Assembly (NCBI GenBank): GCA_946807835.1
Contig: OX327712.1
Coordinates: 19,052,001 to 19,116,000, forward strand
DNA: 64,000 nt
Source: Ailanthus altissimus
Lineage: Eukaryota > Streptophyta > Magnoliopsida > Sapindales > Simaroubaceae
Direction: 5' to 3'
Part shown: one piece after another, positions 1 to 11,797 of the stretch
Numbering within the stretch: position 1 is the first letter of the stretch
Layout: each line of letters opens with the position of its first letter
Position numbers and translations under genes: made by a program
The notes under the pieces: generated by a model
What the model was told of the DNA's origin: nothing
Seen by the model: only the letters and a program-made list of their open reading frames with translations
Databases searched by the model: none

Positions 1-1370
1 GAGCTAGTACCCAAAGATCCGAGTGTGTATAGTTAAGAGTCCCTTTAGTCTTGTGCTCACCCGTACTAAACATCACACTATATGCTTTCTCAAGCACACA
101 ATGCTCATAAAACTCCAATGGCTAGAACTTATCTTCATCAAACGTCTTTTAATTAAATAATTCCTTCAGGTTTCTCTCACCTAGATGTGCCAATCTAAGA
201 TGCCACAACTTGGTTTGCATATCTCATCATCTACAGAGAAAAATGTAGAAGTACTCACGACTTCACCCTTAAGCACACAAACGCCTTTGTGCTTCTCTCC
301 TCTCATTACTACTATAGAACCCTTCAACACACTCAAAATCTCTTCGTCAATCTTAATGGAACACCTATTCTATTCTAAAGTCCCTAGTAAGATCAAGTTC
401 CTTTTAAGGTCAAGAACATACCTAACATCTGTCAAAACTCTCACTTGCTTATCATATAGCCTAAGTCTAACATTATCAATTTCTATCATCTGATATACAA
501 TATCATTACCCATTAACACTTTATCACTACTAATGGGCTAAAATTCATAAACCAAAACTTGTGCAGGCACATATGAAAAGTACAACCAGAATTTGCTTTT
601 TTCTTGTCTTATGCTTTGTTTTTCATAGTGCCCCTCTTTTTTGTAATAATAGCACTTCCTAAGAGTCCTAAAGTTTGATCTTGAGCCATTTTTTCTTCCA
701 TCTCTATATGAAGGCCTTCCTCTTACAGATAGACTTTCTGCATTGCCCTCGATCTACTTCTATAATAACTTTAAATTTAATAATGATTTCACTTCGCTCA
801 TCGTTAAACTCTCTCTGCCATAAAGCAGCGTATGAACAAAGCTCTAATAATTTTTGGGGAGTGAACTCAGCAGGATAATTGCTCTATCTTAATCTTTTAT
901 CTTGATGTTGATAGACTTAAGATCAAAGATGATCTTATTGAAGGCGTCTATATGATCTTTCATCAGTGTCCCATCTGACATTGACAGTTGATACCGCTTC
1001 TTCTTTATATGTAATCTATTGGCCAACGATTTTCGCATATAAAGGAGTTAAGCTTCTTTCAAAGCTAATTGTAGCTGTCCCACCTACTACTTCCCTCAGT
1101 ACTTCATCGCTCAATGATAAAATGATTGTACAGTGAGCTCTTTCTTGAATGTCCTTTCTTTTTGCTTTAGTTTTAGATGACTCTGGCGTATTTGCTTCTT
1201 CACTAGATAGAGCTGCAGTCTCCTCTAATATCGAACCTAACCGTTAGCTCACCAACAATGCTTTTACCTTCATCTTCCACAGATTGAAGTCATTCGTACC
1301 ATTGAATTTCTCTACCTCATACTTGGGTGTGGCCAAGTCTGCTTAGAACCTTGCTCTAATACCAGGTTGT
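1..1370 (-). pseudogene. Copia-1: decayed copia gag-pol fragment, running off the left edge
   Basis: Read on the minus strand, about 480 down to 360 gives a recognisable copia block between the protease and integrase (RLYDKQVRVLTDVR, then a YVLDLKRNL-like segment). About 120 down to 50 gives a GAG-pre-integrase-like stretch containing EKAYSVMFSTGEHKTKG. The frame carries stops (one at the end of LLGTLE) and shifts, so nothing is expressible. Next to its LTR, at 1,353-1,364, is the complement of an initiator-Met tRNA primer site (gctctaatacca). Short plus-strand frames over this stretch are antisense shadows. The rest of the element lies left of the window. Confidence 0.75.
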
Positions 1371-1622
1371 TGAAGTGGAAGAACACAAACAAGTAATTAA
1401 GGAATTAAAGAAAGAAAGGTAGAAGAAGAACACACAGATTTTACGTGGTTCGGTAACTTGCCTACGTTCACAGTGGATCAAGATCACTGACTTTTATTAT
1501 TGAATCATAATGAACTCACAAAGTACGCCTTTTATAAGAAACACTCTCTCTTGTAATCTAAGATTTTTCTCTCACAAAGTATGTTTAATCATAAAGATTT
1601 TCCAAGCTATCACTAAGATGTA
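1371..1622 (-). repeat. Copia-1 5' LTR, first part (split by Gypsy-1)
   Basis: Starts TGAAG directly after the primer-site complement and carries the acgtggttcgg...ttgcctacgt block seen in several copia LTRs here. It breaks off at 1,622, where Gypsy-1 inserted, and resumes at about 14,020-14,025. The solo LTR at 15,195-15,867 is a related, uninterrupted copy that confirms the join. Confidence 0.8.
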
Positions 1623-3184
1623 TGTTTACACTCAAAATATAACGCGGCTATCGCAGTATAGATTGAGGTGTCGATCCCACGAGGAAGCTCTTGGCAAAAT
1701 AGGTTGATGAAGTAAAATATTAAAGCAGTAGCAAAGGATAAAATTAATTGATTTAAGTGGATGAGATAGGATTGTCTATGATTTGAAGGAAATATCTTAT
1801 GATAATTCAAACAAGGCTTCGAGAATCACAATTATGCTTTATAAATCTACTCTACACTTTGATTCAATGCTTATAACTCAATTGAAAGTTTCACATCCCA
1901 AATAATCAATCGGAAGATAGAAAAATATAGCACATTTGATAACACATGTATTTGACGTAATTAAACTCTTTGCAAGCATTAACATACATCATGTTCATTT
2001 ATACAAGTTATCTAAGATCGACAATATATCACTTTGACAATATTGCAGTAAAAGATCAACTTGAATATTAAACATTTATTGCCCTTATATGCTATCCAAG
2101 ATCGACAATATATCAATTTGACAATACTGCAGTAAAAGATTAACATATAAAACAATGTCACCAGTAACAATTATAGTTCACCAAGAATCACATAAGAAAA
2201 GCATGACTGAACTTATATGAGATATGAGAATTATAATCTCTGGATTTTAGAAAATATAATAGATAAGAGTTTAATCAAAACCAAACTTACAACATTTGTA
2301 GCTCTTGACACCAAATCAAAGCATGGAAGTAGATTTATTACACATAAAAGTTCATCTCTTAGCCTTGCCAAGAACTCTAGCCTAAATTACAATACATGTT
2401 AATGAGAAGAAAATAAGAGAGAATTATCTATTATTAAAAACGTCCTAAGTGTCTCCTTATATAGGCAATGAATGGACATATGTCATGGATGACATCAGTC
2501 TTCAATAATTTTAGGCCAATAACTTGTTTATCCACTTGTAGCATATTTTTAATAATGTAAATGACTGATTTAGCTTCTATAGCCGACATGAAAGTTGTAA
2601 AATTTTGACTCTTCTTTCCATAGGCACCAATTTCATGCAAATTGGATGAGTATCCAATGAGATATGAGCAAAATTCCAAAGATACATTAGAATTCGGCCA
2701 ACAACCATTTTACCCACTTGCAATGCCATTTGGTCCATGATAACGGCTGATTTGGACTTTACCATCAACATATGAGTTGTTGATAGTTAAGTCATCAATT
2801 TACAGCTTCAAGAATTATACCAATTGAGTACGTATTTTATGAGATACAATCCAAATACATGAGTTGGATCAAGTTGGGCAGGAGTTATAGTCCGATTCTG
2901 TTGTATCTCAATTTTTGGCCCATAACATGTTGGATTTGGCTTTTCCACTATTCTTAAAATTTGTGTAAGATTGAGTCATGTTGCACCAGGTTCAAGAATT
3001 TCTTCATTTTGATTTTTACATTGAGAGTTATGTCCATTTTACCTAAACCTGTCTAAATAACATTCATTAATCACAATTTAAGGAGAACATTTTATTTCAA
3101 GCTAAAAATACAGAAAATACTAAAATTAGTGACATTAAATGGTGATTGAATCTCTTAAAAACATGCATTTTCATGTGTTCATCA
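1623..3184 (-). repeat. Gypsy-1 3' LTR
   Basis: 1,562 bp direct repeat of 12,459-14,019. Because the element is on the minus strand, this left copy is the 3' LTR. Short frames inside it (around 2,217-2,771) occur in both copies and look like LTR shadow frames, not genes. Confidence 0.95.
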
Positions 3185-3219
3185 CAGTCCCCAACCAGTT
3201 TTTTGCTAGTCTCTAGCAA
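3185..3219 (-). promoter_or_regulatory. Polypurine tract and conserved hairpin next to the Gypsy-1 3' LTR
   Basis: On the sense (minus) strand GGTTGGGGACTG abuts the 3' LTR, the expected plus-strand primer. Just upstream is a perfect hairpin, TTGCTAG-AGA-CTAGCAA (3,203-3,219). The same arrangement recurs in Gypsy-2, with hairpin at 62,690-62,706 and a G-rich tract at 62,672-62,680. Confidence 0.75.
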
Positions 3220-4545
3220 TTCAAGCGTAAATAGAATATGCAAAACTACCTAAGCATTTCAATCAAAACGTTAGTTCGAGATCACTGTTGCTATCATGGT
3301 TTTTTTTTCAATTACAACTTCCATAATTTGTGTGTGTGTGAACTAAGCCATAACCATTTAACCACAAACCATAATAGATATAGCCTTGAGAATTTCTCCA
3401 AGTAAAAGCCTCAACTCCATATCCTCATAGGTGTATGACTGTTTAAAAGGTTGGGATTTCTCTTATGGAGTTGGAAAACAGTTAAGCACTCAAGAAAAAG
3501 TCAATTTTAAGGACAGACATATAAACTAACATTGATCCAAAGATAAGAAAATTATTTGTTTAAAAATCAATTATTCATATCATACGCCAGTTTTAGAACT
3601 TTAATTGACTTGTGAGAATAATACAATTATAACTTGGTGAGAAAACTATTTTACAAAATATTTGTCTTCTAAAATTGAATGAAGACTTTATTAAACTGAA
3701 TTGCTTCTTTTTTTTTTTTTGGTATTTTTGCTATTTTTTTTTTATCTAGTATTTATTTTTATTTTTAAAGAATACAAGGAAGCATTACAAAGGTTTTTCA
3801 CCAAATTATATTATACACAAATGCAACCAACTTATCCCTTAATTCAAATAATATCATTTTAAACAAAAATTAACCAATTCAAAGGATCAATGAAGGTTCA
3901 TAAGCTGTTTTCTCAACCTTTCCACTTACTCACAAAATATATGTGAGATTTAGAAAAATATATACTTAAACATGGGAATTCTCTTGGCTATATAAATTGA
4001 ATCATCCATCTTACCACAAGGCTTAGCATTGTGCTCAAAAATATTTTGGAAGTCATTCTTTAGTAACCTAGATAGAAATAGTGACTCAACCTAAACAATT
4101 CTGAAATCATACTTAGGTAGAAAAGAAAATTCCTTTATACAAGAATTACCAAGACTACAAACAGTAAACGACAATGCATGAAATATAAAATAAAACAACA
4201 AAAAGTTAGTTAAAATGCATTTCAAAAGTTAGTACTAAAACTCCTTACTCTGCCATTCTAATTTGACCTAGAATGCGTCTCAAGAGTTCAAGAATGAACT
4301 TTTTACTCTGCCATTTTAATCAAATGTCGGACCACAATTTTTTTTTTTTTACAAAATGCAACATATGTCTACTATCCTCCCCCCAAACCAGATGAATCAT
4401 TGTCCTCAATGTTTAAATAGAAAGAGATAAAGTATAGGAGACATTACCTGAAATGCCAGTTATTTGAAAGAAACAAACCTGAGACACTTAAGCAAATATA
4501 AACTAAAATGATGATACTGATAAATAAATAAATAAAAAGAAAAAT
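3220..4545 (-). other. Gypsy-1 3' untranslated region
   Basis: No coding frame is seen. The stretch has T/A homopolymer runs near 3,300, 3,710-3,740 and 4,339. At 4,376-4,412 the sense strand reads a CATTGAGGACAATG hairpin followed by a TTTGGGGGGAGG tract. The whole stretch is homologous to 62,672-64,000 in Gypsy-2, so it is a family-wide 3' region rather than random insertion. Confidence 0.7.
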
Positions 4546-5193
4546 TTACAAACGAAGTGTCAGATCCAATTTTCGCTTGTTAAGGCCCACTGACCAATCG
4601 ATCCGAGTTATTGCTGGGTCAGGTTCGTAGGTAACTGCCTGTAATTTGTTAATCAATCCATCCGCCTCAGTAGCAGAAACCAGGATCTGTCGCGCCGAAT
4701 CTGAAATAAAATTCTGTTCCACAGCTTGATCAAGAAAACAAAGTAAGCAATCAAAATAGTTATTAACATTCAACAAACCTATGGGTTTTCGGTGGATATT
4801 CAGTTGGGCCCAAGAGACAATTTAAAAAATTTCTTCCAAGGTACCAAAACCACCTGGTAAAGCAATAAAAGCGTCTGCATTGCAAAGCATTCTAGCTATA
4901 CGCTCATACATGGATGAGACTCGTAATTCTTCCTCTATTGTTTTCCCGGTCAGGTTACCCACGGCCAAAGCTGTAGGAATAATACCTAAAACTTGACTTC
5001 CTCCTAAATGTGCAGCTGTTGACACACACCCCATTAGCCCAAGACTACCTCCTCCACAAATCAAATGAATTTTTCTTACAACTAATGCTTTTCCTAGATT
5101 GTTTGCTGCTTCTACGAACACTTTACTCTCCCCAAGACTAGATCCACAAAATACACATATATTTCGAAATTATCGAACTTGGGTTTCCTTCAT
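4546..5193 (-). pseudogene. LOG-like cytokinin riboside 5'-monophosphate phosphoribohydrolase inside Gypsy-1
   Basis: LONELY GUY enzymes release active cytokinin bases from cytokinin nucleotides in the cytosol. From an ATG at 5,193 one frame of 216 codons reaches TAA at 4,548-4,546, close to the usual plant LOG length. It shows the N-terminal ICVFCGSS motif, a GGGSLGLMG nucleotide-binding loop, the family Arg in the ERIARM segment, the LOG signature ALPGGFGTLEE, and WAQLNIH...PIGLLNV. Two in-frame TAA codons break it, at 5,172-5,170 and 4,824-4,822 (just after EEIF); there is no frameshift. Plant LOG genes contain introns and this copy has none, pointing to capture through RNA. It is in the sense of the retrotransposon, 316 bases after the cysteine-finger ORF. 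Divergence from canonical LOG and the C-terminal tail are visible. The family call is strong; past activity in the element is inference. Confidence 0.9.
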
Positions 5194-5509
5194 ATCTACA
5201 CTCACATTTATCTCAATATATGAAAATGAAGAAAATGAGGTGTTGTATTTATAGAGTACCAAATGATAACAATAATTATGGTAACCCGACAGTTTGTCAA
5301 AAGAGAGTTAAAAATAAAACACAAAAATTTTAAACATAATGACCCACATGCATTATTGAACAAAAAGATTTGAATTTAAGACATCTATATGAGTAGCCCT
5401 ACTATTCATAAAATAAAGTTTGAAATTAAAACACATTTATTTACAAGTAGTTGTGATTGTGGCTCACATCTTCCTCTGGTTTTACGTCCAGTAACGGCTT
5501 AAACGCCCT

Positions 5510-6058
5510 CTATGGGTCAGGGATAGGCTTCCCATCCAATTTTCTTATAAATTGGCAAACAGGGTCTTTTAGAGTCAGATTCCCGAGACTATACCGTTGA
5601 TGTTCATTTTTGAATTTGTTCCATAAATCGAGAAGTTCACGTTGCACGAGCCCACAGAGATGCGTCTTAAAAGTTAATAGGATATCATCCAAAGACTCCT
5701 TACTTAGTCCATCCTTAATGAACTGAATTTTGTCTTCTCGATTTCTAGATACGAATCCTAAAGAACGACAACTCCGGTTACAATTCCATCGAGCACATTT
5801 ATGACAGACTTGTAACCTCTTTGCTCGTCGCCTTTTGGCATAAGAGCTTCTTCCAAGACCAGGCATATGAGAAACAAAATCATTTTCAAACTCACCAGAC
5901 AATCGAACCTTGGCTTCAATTAACCAACGAAGGTCCACAGGGATATTACCCAACATCAATAACCTTAGTCTTTCACACCGTGCTTTGTAAATCTTAAGTA
6001 GAGCATTTTGAGGCAATGAAGGAAAATGTTTTTTAAGGTTGGCAAGAATGCGATCCAT
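5510..6058 (-). CDS. Cysteine-finger basic protein, resembling viral nucleic-acid-binding proteins (Gypsy-1 extra ORF)
   Basis: Intact 182-residue frame, ATG to TAG, in the sense of the element and downstream of integrase. Residues 69-81 are a strongly basic patch (GRSSYAKRRRAKR), followed by a possible zinc finger C85-x2-C88-x4-C93-x3-C97, then a FIKDG segment (113-117). The order GRSxYAxRRRA, CHxC, paired cysteines, F-I-x-x-G recalls the cysteine-rich nucleic-acid-binding proteins of carlaviruses, some of which act as silencing suppressors. The finger spacing is shorter than in those proteins and the flanks are unlike anything I recognise. No signal peptide or membrane segment is visible. 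A nucleic-acid-binding role is inferred from the motif; suppressor activity is speculation. It is the only long intact frame in this element. Confidence 0.7.
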   Translation of the reverse strand: MDRILANLKKHFPSLPQNALLKIYKARCERLRLLMLGNIPVDLRWLIEAKVRLSGEFENDFVSHMPGLGRSSYAKRRRAKRLQVCHKCARWNCNRSCRSLGFVSRNREDKIQFIKDGLSKESLDDILLTFKTHLCGLVQRELLDLWNKFKNEHQRYSLGNLTLKDPVCQFIRKLDGKPIPDP

Positions 6059-6126
6059 TTTGAAAGAAAGAAAAGAGATGAATGCACAGTTTGAGGGACA
6101 GTTTTTAGGGAACTGAGAAATCGACT

Positions 6127-9100
6127 TTAATAGTCACGGAGTACCGTATCCGCCACTTGACCGGGAAATAAAATCACACTGAAGAAAAAATAAAAAAGAA
6201 GAAAATAAAGTAAAATAAAATGTGCAAGAAAATAAAAGCAAAAATAAAAAGTCAAAAGATAAAATATAGACAAAATATAAAATATGGTACAGATAGATTG
6301 AACCTGATCAATCACGATAGACAGGATCCACAAGAGGGTCTCGCCTAGGTACATAGAGTCGTTTACCTTTTCCACGTAGCTTTTTAGCCGTTGTCCATTC
6401 ACTTTGAAAGTCCGTCCATCAGTGAGGTCTTCTATTTCAACAGCACCATTAGGAAAATTATGTCTTACCATAAATGGACCAATCCATCGAGATCTCAATT
6501 TTCCAGGGTGTAAATGTAATCGAGAATCATAAAGATAGACCCGTTGATTTGGCTCAAAGTGTTTCCTTGAGATCTGTTTATCATGAGCTACTTTCATTTT
6601 AGCTTTGTAAATTCTGGAGTTGTCATATGCGTCATTTCGTAGCTCTTCTATTTCTGACAATTATAACTTTCTCTGGAGACCTGCAGCATTCAAATCAAAG
6701 TTAAGGGCTTTGATAGCCCAATAAGCTTTATGTTCTAGCTCAACAAGTAAATGGCAAGCTTTCCCATAAACAAGCCAGTATGGAGACATTCCTAAGATGG
6801 TTTTGTATGCAGTGCGATATGCCCATAATGCATCAGAAAGGCGTAGAGACCAATCTTTGCGATTCGAGTTAACCGTCTTTTCCAAAATCTGTTTAACCTC
6901 TCTATTTGTTAGCTCAACTTGTCCATTTGTCTGTGGATGGTATGCAGTGGAAACTTTGTGAAGAACACCATACCTACGCATCAAAGCTTCAAAAGAACGA
7001 TTACAAAAATGTGTTCCTTGGTCACTAATGATGACACGTGACGTACCGTACCTAGATAACACATTTCCTTTTAAGAATTTTACCACAGTTGTATTATCAT
7101 TAGTACGACAAGCTACAGCCTCCACCCATTTTGATACATAGTCAACAGCTAAAAGGATGTAAAGATAGCCAAAAGATGAAGGAAAAGGACCCATAAAATC
7201 GATACCCCAACAGTCAAATATCTCGATAACAAGAATAGGGTTAAGAGGCATCATATTTCTTCGAGATAAAGCACCTAACTTTTGACATCTTTCACAGGAA
7301 CGACAAAAATTATTAGTGTCTTTGAACAAAGTGGGCCAATAAAGACCACACTGTAAAATTTTCACAGTTGTCTTCTTCATAGAAAAATGGCCACCGCAAG
7401 TAGCACTATGGAAAAAATTTAAAACACTAGAAACTTTACTTTCAGGAATGCAACATCTCATGATTTGGTCAGGACAGTATTTGAAAAGATATGGATCATC
7501 CCAATAAAAGTTACGTACCTCAACCAAGAACTTATGCTTATCTTGTGAACTCCAGTCAGATGGAAGTTCACCACAAACCAAATAATTTACGATATGTGCA
7601 TACCAAGATATTTGGCTTTCTAGCAAAACAATGTTCATCCGGAAAATCGTCTCGAATGGGTGGCAAATCAGTGGAGTCAGTGAACTCAAGGCGGGATAGA
7701 TGATCAGCAACAACATTTTCAACTCCTTTCTTATCTTTGATGGTTATATCAAATTCTTGCAAAAAAAGAATCCACCTAATTAAACGGGCTTTAGCATCCT
7801 TCTTAGAAAGAAGGTACTTAAGGGCTGCGTGGTCAGTAAAAATAACAATAAGTGAACCAATCAAATAAGAACGAAATTTATCTAAGGCAAAAACAACAGC
7901 TAATAGTTCTTTTTTAGTAGTAGTGTAATTCATTTGAGCATCATTCAAAGTCCTACTAGTATAATAAACAACAAAGGGTTTTCCCTCCCTCCGTTGCCCA
8001 AGAACTGTTCCTACAACATAATTACTTGCATTACACATAATTTCAAATGGGAGGTTCCAATCCGGTGATTGTATGATAGGAGCGGTGGGGAGTTTGGCAA
8101 TGAGTGTTTGGAATGCCTCCTCACACTCTTGTGTCCATGTAAATTCTGCATCTTTTAGCAAAAGGTTACACAATGGTCTAGATATGGCAGAAAAATTTTG
8201 TATAAACCTTCTGTAAAAGCCAGCGTGTCCAAGAAAAGATCGGACATCTTTTCCCATTTTAGGTGTAGGTAATTTAGAGATTAATTCAATTTTTGCCTTG
8301 TCAACCTCTATCCCTCTTTCAGATACAACATGCCCCAAAACGATTCCTGAAGATACCATGAAATGACATTTCTCCCAATTTAGCACAAGTCCTTTTTCTT
8401 CACACCTACTCAAAACAGATTTCAAGTTAAGTAGGCATAAATCAAAAGAATTACCAAAAATAGTCAAATCATCCATAAAGACTTCCATGCATTTTTTAAC
8501 CATATCAGAGAAAATACTCAACATGCAACGCTGAAAAGTAGCTGGTGTATTACATAATCCAAATGGCATTCTACGAAAAGCATAAGTACCAAAAGGGCAT
8601 GTAAAAGTAGTTTTTTCTTGATCTTCTATAGCTATCTCAATCTGGTAATACCCTGAATACCCATCAAGAAAGCAATAAAAAAGATGTCCAGCTACACGTT
8701 CTAAAATTTGGTCGATAAAAGGCAATGGAAAATAGTCTTTCCTAGTGGCTGTGTTTAACTTTCTATAATCAATACACATTCTCCAACCACTTACTACCCT
8801 AGTTGGAACAGGTATCCCATTCTCATTTTCAACAACAGTAACTCCAGATTTCTTAGGAACTACTTGAGTTGGACTTACCCATTGACTATCAGAAATTGGG
8901 TAGATTATACCCGCATCTAATAGTATCAAGACCTCTTTCTTCACTACTTCTTTCATTGTTGGGTTAAGTCTTCTTTATGGGTCTCTACGAGGTTAAGCAC
9001 CTTCCTCTAAATGAATTCTATGGGAGCATATCAATGGAGAAATACCTTTAATATTAGCTATGGTCCAACCTAGTGCAGACTTATGTTCTTTCAACAATTT

Positions 9101-10132
9101 TATCAATTTTTTCTCTTGTTCAGCACTAAGTTCAGAAGAAATGATGATAGGAAAGGTATCACCTGGTCCCAAGAATGCGTGTTTCAAACCTTTGGGCAGT
9201 GGAGAAAGCTCAACTTGTGATGTCTCAAGGTTTGATGGTTTTGGTCTCTCCCTCTCTCGTGGCAACTCTTCAAAGCGTGGCTGCCAAAATCGAGTCCCTT
9301 TATCCTGTGAGTCAAAAATATTAAACACATCAGTTGTTACATTAGGATAATACAATTCTTCAAAATCAAAATTGAGAAGGTTTTTCAAAGAATCATAGCC
9401 ATGATTTTTATAAGCTTCCTCTACTACAAGTGTGTCTATCATATATGAATGATAGCACTCGTCTTCTTCTCGTAGTTGTTTGTCAATATTGAAAATGTTC
9501 ACCTCAAGAGTCATATTCCCAAAAGATAATTTCATTAGACCATTTCTGCAATTAATAAGAGCGTTAGCGGTGGCTAGAAAAGGTCTCCCCAAAATAAGAG
9601 AGATTTTTGACTCCATGTTAATAACAGAATGAGTATCTAAAACAAGAAAATCAACAGGGTAGTAAAATTTATCAATTTGCAACAAAACATCTTCTACTAT
9701 TCCCCGTGGTTTCTTGATTGATCGGTCAGCTAATTGTAGGACTACAGATGTTGGTTTAATCTCACCAAGTCCCAACTGTAAATAAATAGAATAAGGCATT
9801 AAATTTACACTTGCTCCTAAGTCCAATAAAGCTTGACCAAACTCATGTGTCCCAATTTGGCAAGAGATTATGGGACATCCTGGGTCTTTAAACTTGGGTG
9901 GTGTCTTTTGTTCAATCACTGCACTTACCTGTTATGCCAAAAATACAGTTTTCTTCACATGGTGTTTTCTTTTGATAGTGCATAAATCCTTGATGACTTT
10001 GGCATAAGTTGGAACCTGCTTAATCAAATGTAACAAGGGAAGATTAATTTTAACTTGTTTCAAATGTTCTAAAATCTCACCTTGAATTTCTGAATTTTTC
10101 CCAACCGGTCGAAAAGCTTGAGAAAAATGCAC
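6127..10132 (-). pseudogene. Gypsy-1 pol: protease, reverse transcriptase, RNase H, integrase
   Basis: Protease: LLDLGASVNLMPYS near 9,830-9,790. Reverse transcriptase and RNase H: 8,956-7,568, with FMDDLTIFG as the YxDD-type catalytic box near 8,480 and [19 protein letters not shown] in RNase H. Integrase: 7,722-6,310, with SATCGGHFS...CRSCERCQ zinc binding, [16 protein letters not shown] and QVELTNRE carrying D-D-E, and a C-terminal KLRSRWIGPF domain. Breaks: a stop after the protease at about 8,990, a frameshift near 7,630 between RNase H and integrase, and a TAA at 6,663-6,661. The hydrophobic tail of the frame ending at 6,127 comes from T-rich DNA after a shift and is not a membrane domain. 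The integrase wording matches plant Athila-type elements. Confidence 0.9.
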
Positions 10133-11721
10133 TGGGATTGAAAACTTACTTTCGGCTCTTTTTCCATTGTGGCCTCTTTTTCAAATGGGGCGTCTTTACT
10201 ACTCGTAGATGTGTTAATTTCAGGAGTAGGCTCATTTACAATCTTACCACTTCGAGCAGTAATGGCATTGACTTCTTTGAGATTTTGAACATCAGAAGTA
10301 GAAGCTTGTGCCATGAATTGTCCATTTAGATTGGATTGAGGTTGAGATGGAAACTTACCTCGCTCTTGTATAGTTAAGGCACTGGTCAACTTTATGATTT
10401 GACTCTTGATTTTTTTGTTTTCGTCCACCACCTGTGAAAGAATTGTTTCAAATTTTTTATTAGTCTTACTTTGTGCCTCTATAAATGCTTGTAATGTATC
10501 CTCTAAAGAACTCCTAGCTGGTCGTGCATTATATTGAGGTGCAATATAAGACTTGGGTGCTTGTTGTTCTTGTTTCCACTGGTTGTTGGCTTGTTGGTCA
10601 GATTTCCAACTGAAATTTGGGTGGTTTCTCCAGCTAGGATTATATGTTTCAGAGTAGGGTGAATAAGGCTTCTTGTACATCCCTAGGGCATTACATTATT
10701 CCTCATATATCCCTCTCATCTCACTATAAGTGGGGCAATCCTAAGTTAAGTGTTCCGGTCATCCACAGACAAAACAGATATTGTGTGACTCAACTCTAGC
10801 AACCGTGTGGGTGACCCTTCTATCTTTGATTTTCAAGGCCTCTAACTCTCTAGTCAAGACCTCTAATTGGGCTTTGAGATTATCCTCTTCCCTAAGATGG
10901 AAAACTCCATTGGGTCGTGACCTATTTGTGCTTTCAGCATGCTAGGTCCAGTCCATGTATGGACTTTTTTGGCTAAGTCATTAAGGAATTCTATGACTTC
11001 CTCAGGATCTTTGTGAAGGAACTCCCCATTACACATCATCTCAACAAATTGGCGCTCTCTAATTGTGAGTCCCTCATAGAAATAACTAACCAAGCGCCAA
11101 TTTTTATACCCATGGTGAGGGCACAAATTTAGCAACTCTTTAAACCTTTCCCATGCTTGATATAAGGTTTCACTGTCTTTTTGGGAGAAGGAAGAAACTT
11201 GTCTTTTCAGGCCATTAGTTTTGTGTTGTGGGAAGTATTTATTGAAAAATGCTTGGGTTATTTCTGCCCAAGTTAGACCTCGGCCTTAAAGAGTATAGCC
11301 AACTCTTTGCTTTGTCTTTCAAAGAAAAGGGGAAAAATTTAAGTCTAACAATGTCTATGACTTCAGGTTGGCTATGGAAGGTGGCAATTACCTCTTCAAA
11401 TTCCCTAACATGTACATAAGGATTTTCACTATCTAGACCATGAAAAGTGGGAAGAAGTTGTATCATTCCAGGTTTAAAATCCGAATGTGGTGTGTTAGGT
11501 GGAAATATAATGCATGATGGTGTGGCTGTGCGAGTAGGATGCAAGTAATCTTTTAGAGTTCTAACGGGGTTTTCTTCGTGTTGGCTCATTGTGTTAGAAT
11601 TACAAGATGAACTAGAAGGTGAATTCTCTTCACTTACAAATTGTGGGGGTGGTTCTAGTTCTAATTCTCTCACAAATCTTCCTCCTTTGTCTCTAAGTCG
11701 ATGCATACATTCTAACAACAA
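10133..11721 (-). pseudogene. Gypsy-1 gag
   Basis: Retrotransposon gag domain at 11,721-11,239 (TFHGLDSENPYVHVREFEE, then FPFSLKDKAKSWLYSL), continuing through 11,135-10,863 in another frame and a Gln/Pro/Asn-rich tail at 10,680-10,133. A CCHC zinc knuckle (CFVCG then EHLT then DC) is readable near 10,780-10,735 but holds two stops. At least two frame changes are present, so no Gag is made by this copy. Confidence 0.85.
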
Positions 11722-11797
11722 TTTGTTTTTTTTTTAAGGAAAGAAATGCTTAAGGAAAATTAAAAAGTGGAATAAACACAACAAGAAATAGAAATGA

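Noticed and set aside
185..493. 102-codon plus-strand frame
   Set aside because: The minus strand of the same stretch is recognisable copia gag-pol; this is its shadow.
2217..2771. Short frames duplicated at 13,052-13,606
   Set aside because: They are the two LTR copies of Gypsy-1; duplication reflects the LTR, not gene conservation.
6127..6310. Highly hydrophobic tail suggesting an env-like membrane segment after integrase
   Set aside because: It comes from a frame-shifted reading of TTTTA-rich DNA past the normal end of integrase; no signal or conserved domain.
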